Shown here piece after piece: positions 61,281 through 64,000 of a stretch of 64,000 nucleotides of DNA (position 1 is the stretch's first letter; each line of letters begins with the position of its first letter). This DNA comes from Aequorivita sp. (GTDB taxonomy: Bacteria; Bacteroidota; Bacteroidia; Flavobacteriales; Flavobacteriaceae), in the NCBI GenBank assembly GCA_024637015.1, contig JAGXGE010000022.1:1-64000 (forward strand). Reading direction: 5' to 3'. The notes beneath the pieces are model-generated. The model saw nothing but the letters and a program-made list of their open reading frames with translations, did no database searches and had not been told where the DNA came from. Made by a program: the position numbers and the translations under genes.

Positions 61281-63737
61281 ATGGGAAAATATTTGGGCAA
61301 ATCAATAGCGTTTTTACTTTTTATCCCAATGCTTTTGGGAATTTTTGGAAACTGTGACAAAACACCTCCAAAAACAGGGACTCTAATGGATTTTGTTCCA
61401 GAGAACACTTCTGTGGTTTTCAAGATCTCAGATTTTGAAAATTTACAGGCAGATATTGAAAACAATACACTGCTTTCAAAATTTGAAAAAACAGCTCCTT
61501 ATTTATTTTTTTCGGAAAATGCGGAGTTGTTAAAAAACCTGCATCCCAGCACGCAGAGCCTTTTCTGTATAAACAAAGTGAATGATTCCGTTTCGGCATA
61601 TACTTTTATTTCGAAAGAGACTAAGAATCTTTTTCAGCCAGATTCCCTTAAAAACAAGACCATCGAAACCTTGAAATTGGACGAGCAATCGTTTCAAAGA
61701 ATCACTATTGACAAACAAATAGCTTATTCAGCAATCATAGACAGTGTGTTTGTTGTTACTTCTTCACAACAAATTTTACTGGATATTTTAAAAGGAAAAA
61801 CCGAGCGTGACGACACGTTCAAAAAAGTTTTCAATCTGCCGTCTTCCAATAAATTCACAGCTTTAATCCGCGGAAATAAAGTTGCACTCAACGATTCCAC
61901 GAAAGTAATATTCACTTCGTGGAGCGCACTGGATGTTACAATCACGCCAGAATCCTTTACTGCAACGGGAATCACACTAGCAACCGATAGCATTCCGCAA
62001 TTATTGAATGTTTTTGAAGATCAAATACCTCAACAGAACGATGTATCCTCTCTAATACCAACAGATGCTTTGGGCGCCGTGAGCTTTACGTTTAACGATG
62101 CCGAAAAATTTCAAAAAAATCTTCGGAATTTCCGTGGCGAAAAAGATGGTGTGCAAACCACCGGAATTTTTGGCTCAATAAGCGAAGCTGGGATAATTCA
62201 GTTTAAAAACGAAAACGCAATTTTCATAAAAAGTATCGATGCCGCTTTAACAAATGATGCCTTGGCGCGTTATGTTTCTGCAAAAAGTGAATTTCGGGAG
62301 ATTGAAATAAGCAGTTTTAGCGAGCCGGAATTGTTCCAAAAAACGTTTTCGCCTTTTATAAATTCCAAAAAGGCAAATTATGTTTTTCAAGTGGAAAATT
62401 TCTTCGTCTTTACGGAAAGTGAAATCACCGCACAGCAAATTATCAGCGATTTTCAAAACAACAACACACTAAAGAATACTTCTTATTTTGAAAACACCGC
62501 AACAGATTTAAGCACGGGTTCTTCACTTCTAATTTTCAAAATGAAAGGCGAATTTTCGGAAGCAGTTTCAGGTTTTTTTAATGCGAAAAGCAGCGCAAAT
62601 ATTAAAAACATTTCTTTTGATGAATTTCCGCTGGCAGCGCTCCAATTTAGTTTCGACCGAAATTTTGCACATGTAACACTGAGTTGCAAAGAAGCTAGCG
62701 CGACCACAAAAAATATTTCGGGTAGTGTTTCGGAAAAATTTAATTTAAAACTTGAAAATGCAGTTTTGGGTAGTCCACAGATTTTCAGCAACCAACATAA
62801 TGGCAGCAATGTTGTGGTGCAAGATATTGCCAACAAGCTTTATTTTATTTCTGAAAGTGGAAAAATTCTTTGGTCAAAAAACATTGGTTCCCCCATTTTA
62901 GGGACAATTGAAACGGTAACCATATCAGGCAACAACCACTTGGCCTTTGCCACAAAAGATGGGTTCTATATTTTTGATAGAAACGGGAAGGAAGCTAAAG
63001 GATTTCCCATAAAATTTAAAGATAACGTTACGCAGCCTCTTTCTGTTTTTGATTATGACAACAATAGCAATTACCGTTTTCTCGTTGTGCAGGGCAAAGA
63101 AGTGCTAATGTATGACAAAAACGGAAAAACAGTAAAAGGCTTCGGTTTTAACAAAGCGAAAAGCAACATCGCCCAATCTCCCGTCCACATTCGTATGGGC
63201 AATAAAGATTACATAGTTATTGTGGAGGAAAGTGGAAAGTTGAATATTTTAAGCCGTGTTGGAAAAACACGTGTTTCAGTTTCAAAAAACTTCAATTTTT
63301 CTGAAATACCAATTGCTGAGGAAGACAATACTTTTGTTGTGATAACAAAGGAAAACACTAAAGAGCGTATTTCGCAGGATGGGAAGGTTTCTTCCCAAAA
63401 ACTAGATGTGGGCAGAAATTATTGGTTCGCCATAAACGGCAATGTTAAAGTAACGCTTGATGACAATCTGCTTCGAATAAACGGAAAATTGGCTGAACTG
63501 CCGCTGGGTGTTTATACAAATCCACAACTCTTCAATGTGAATAGAAATACATTTATTACCATTACAGAAACACAAGAAAAAAAGGTCTATGTTTTTGACC
63601 AAAACGGAAAAATTTTGAATGGTTTTCCGGTTTATGGAACCGCTGCGGCATCTATTGACAGCGGAAGCAGCAAAAACAATATAATTACAGCAACCAAAGG
63701 AGACGCCAATAGTTTAATTCTTTATTCAAGTAATTAA
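61281..63737 (+). CDS. Large lipoprotein-like protein with C-terminal beta-propeller
   Basis: 818 residues. The N-terminus has a hydrophobic signal and a possible lipobox (IFGNC, Cys near 25). Residues about 35-480 form a domain of the DUF3352 kind (FVPENTSVVFKISD, DIENNTLLSKF, repeated serine/lysine-rich strands). From about 500 onward, repeated strand units with DRNGKEAKGFPIKF, DKNGKTVKGFGF and DQNGKILNGFPV form a PQQ/WD-type propeller. Function unknown; probably at the cell surface. It follows rnhB. Confidence 0.7.
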   Translation: MGKYLGKSIAFLLFIPMLLGIFGNCDKTPPKTGTLMDFVPENTSVVFKISDFENLQADIENNTLLSKFEKTAPYLFFSENAELLKNLHPSTQSLFCINKVNDSVSAYTFISKETKNLFQPDSLKNKTIETLKLDEQSFQRITIDKQIAYSAIIDSVFVVTSSQQILLDILKGKTERDDTFKKVFNLPSSNKFTALIRGNKVALNDSTKVIFTSWSALDVTITPESFTATGITLATDSIPQLLNVFEDQIPQQNDVSSLIPTDALGAVSFTFNDAEKFQKNLRNFRGEKDGVQTTGIFGSISEAGIIQFKNENAIFIKSIDAALTNDALARYVSAKSEFREIEISSFSEPELFQKTFSPFINSKKANYVFQVENFFVFTESEITAQQIISDFQNNNTLKNTSYFENTATDLSTGSSLLIFKMKGEFSEAVSGFFNAKSSANIKNISFDEFPLAALQFSFDRNFAHVTLSCKEASATTKNISGSVSEKFNLKLENAVLGSPQIFSNQHNGSNVVVQDIANKLYFISESGKILWSKNIGSPILGTIETVTISGNNHLAFATKDGFYIFDRNGKEAKGFPIKFKDNVTQPLSVFDYDNNSNYRFLVVQGKEVLMYDKNGKTVKGFGFNKAKSNIAQSPVHIRMGNKDYIVIVEESGKLNILSRVGKTRVSVSKNFNFSEIPIAEEDNTFVVITKENTKERISQDGKVSSQKLDVGRNYWFAINGNVKVTLDDNLLRINGKLAELPLGVYTNPQLFNVNRNTFITITETQEKKVYVFDQNGKILNGFPVYGTAAASIDSGSSKNNIITATKGDANSLILYSSN

Positions 63738-63823
63738 CATCTATATACTTATGCGTTAAAAAAGTCGAGAGTTAAAATATTTTAATTAACTTTAATTCAC
63801 AAACCAACTTTTTAAACCCCACT

Positions 63824-64000
63824 ATGAGAGTGCTACTCTCTATATTCCTCTTGCCCATGGCTATTGCTGCTTTGGGCCAAAATAACCTACAAGCAAAAAA
63901 ACCTTTAGGTAAAGACTCCATTACACTTTCCAACTATCGATTAAAAATCACCCAAACCATCAATGCACATCCCGATAGTGCTTTTGTGGTTATCAAAAAA
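63824..64000 (+). CDS. Partial secreted protein, N-terminal part
   Basis: 59 codons to the window edge, starting MRVLLSIFLLPMAIAALG, a typical signal peptide. The mature part (SITLSNYRLKITQTINAHPD...VVIKK) is consistent with the tetratricopeptide-type N-terminus of flavobacterial two-component or LuxR-type sensors, but there is too little to decide. No -7 box is clear. Confidence 0.6.
   Translation, partial: MRVLLSIFLLPMAIAALGQNNLQAKKPLGKDSITLSNYRLKITQTINAHPDSAFVVIKK

Overview
The window comes from a Gram-negative Bacteroidota chromosome, almost certainly Flavobacteriaceae. It carries gldJ next to porU and porV (gliding and type IX secretion), two proteins ending in Por-type C-terminal sorting domains, lipoproteins with flavobacterial lipoboxes, many genes preceded by the Bacteroidota -7 promoter box TAnnTTTG, and AT-rich intergenic repeats. 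An Aequorivita-like marine genus would fit the gene order, but I cannot prove the genus from sequence alone.

Layout. 1-9.9 kb is an accessory, repeat-rich region. It holds small orphan proteins, an M1 peptidase, a DoxX-like protein, an MDR oxidoreductase, dispersed hairpin repeats and methyltransferase gene fragments. 9.9-12.2 kb has purK and purE, split by a GIY-YIG nuclease gene sitting between two copies of a double-hairpin repeat. 12.3-18.3 kb has an M3 oligopeptidase, a CHAP-domain protein, a type IX-secreted M28 peptidase, an ECF sigma/zinc anti-sigma pair and a UbiA-like membrane protein. 18.4-28.2 kb has gcvP, an overlapping FabH-like/methyltransferase/glycosyltransferase set, an alkaline phosphatase lipoprotein, an MlaE/MlaF-type ABC transporter and a type IX-secreted CRTAC1-like protein. 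28.3-35.1 kb (minus strand) has a DUF389 protein, manC, a SprT-like protein, an SDR and pyruvate dehydrogenase E2 and E1-alpha. 35.3-44 kb is cdd-porV-porU diverging from gldJ-murF. 44-47.8 kb is a five-gene piece of an extracellular contractile injection system without sheath, baseplate or ATPase. 47.9-52.6 kb has two tRNA-Val genes, a YitT protein, folC and a TonB-ExbD-ExbB set. 52.6-64 kb has nhaD, a glutamate-type dehydrogenase, a DUF922 protein, anmK, an acyl-CoA dehydrogenase, a putative porin, rnhB, a large lipoprotein and the start of one more secreted protein.

How genes work together. PorU and PorV export and attach the sorting-domain proteins encoded here (the M28 peptidase and the CRTAC1-like protein). 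PurK and PurE do consecutive steps of purine synthesis. PdhA and PdhC form part of pyruvate dehydrogenase. ExbB, ExbD and TonB energise outer-membrane uptake.

Most unusual points: (1) two small orphan genes, each bounded by its own pair of inverted junction words next to long inverted-repeat elements, which looks like a cassette system; (2) the GIY-YIG nuclease embedded in its repeat family; (3) a five-fold 11-bp array of CTTAAG-type sites upstream of purK; (4) the orphan injection-system module; (5) a tRNA-Val(GAC) with C in place of the near-universal U33; (6) paralogous 5' and 3' methyltransferase gene fragments on either side of the intact gene.
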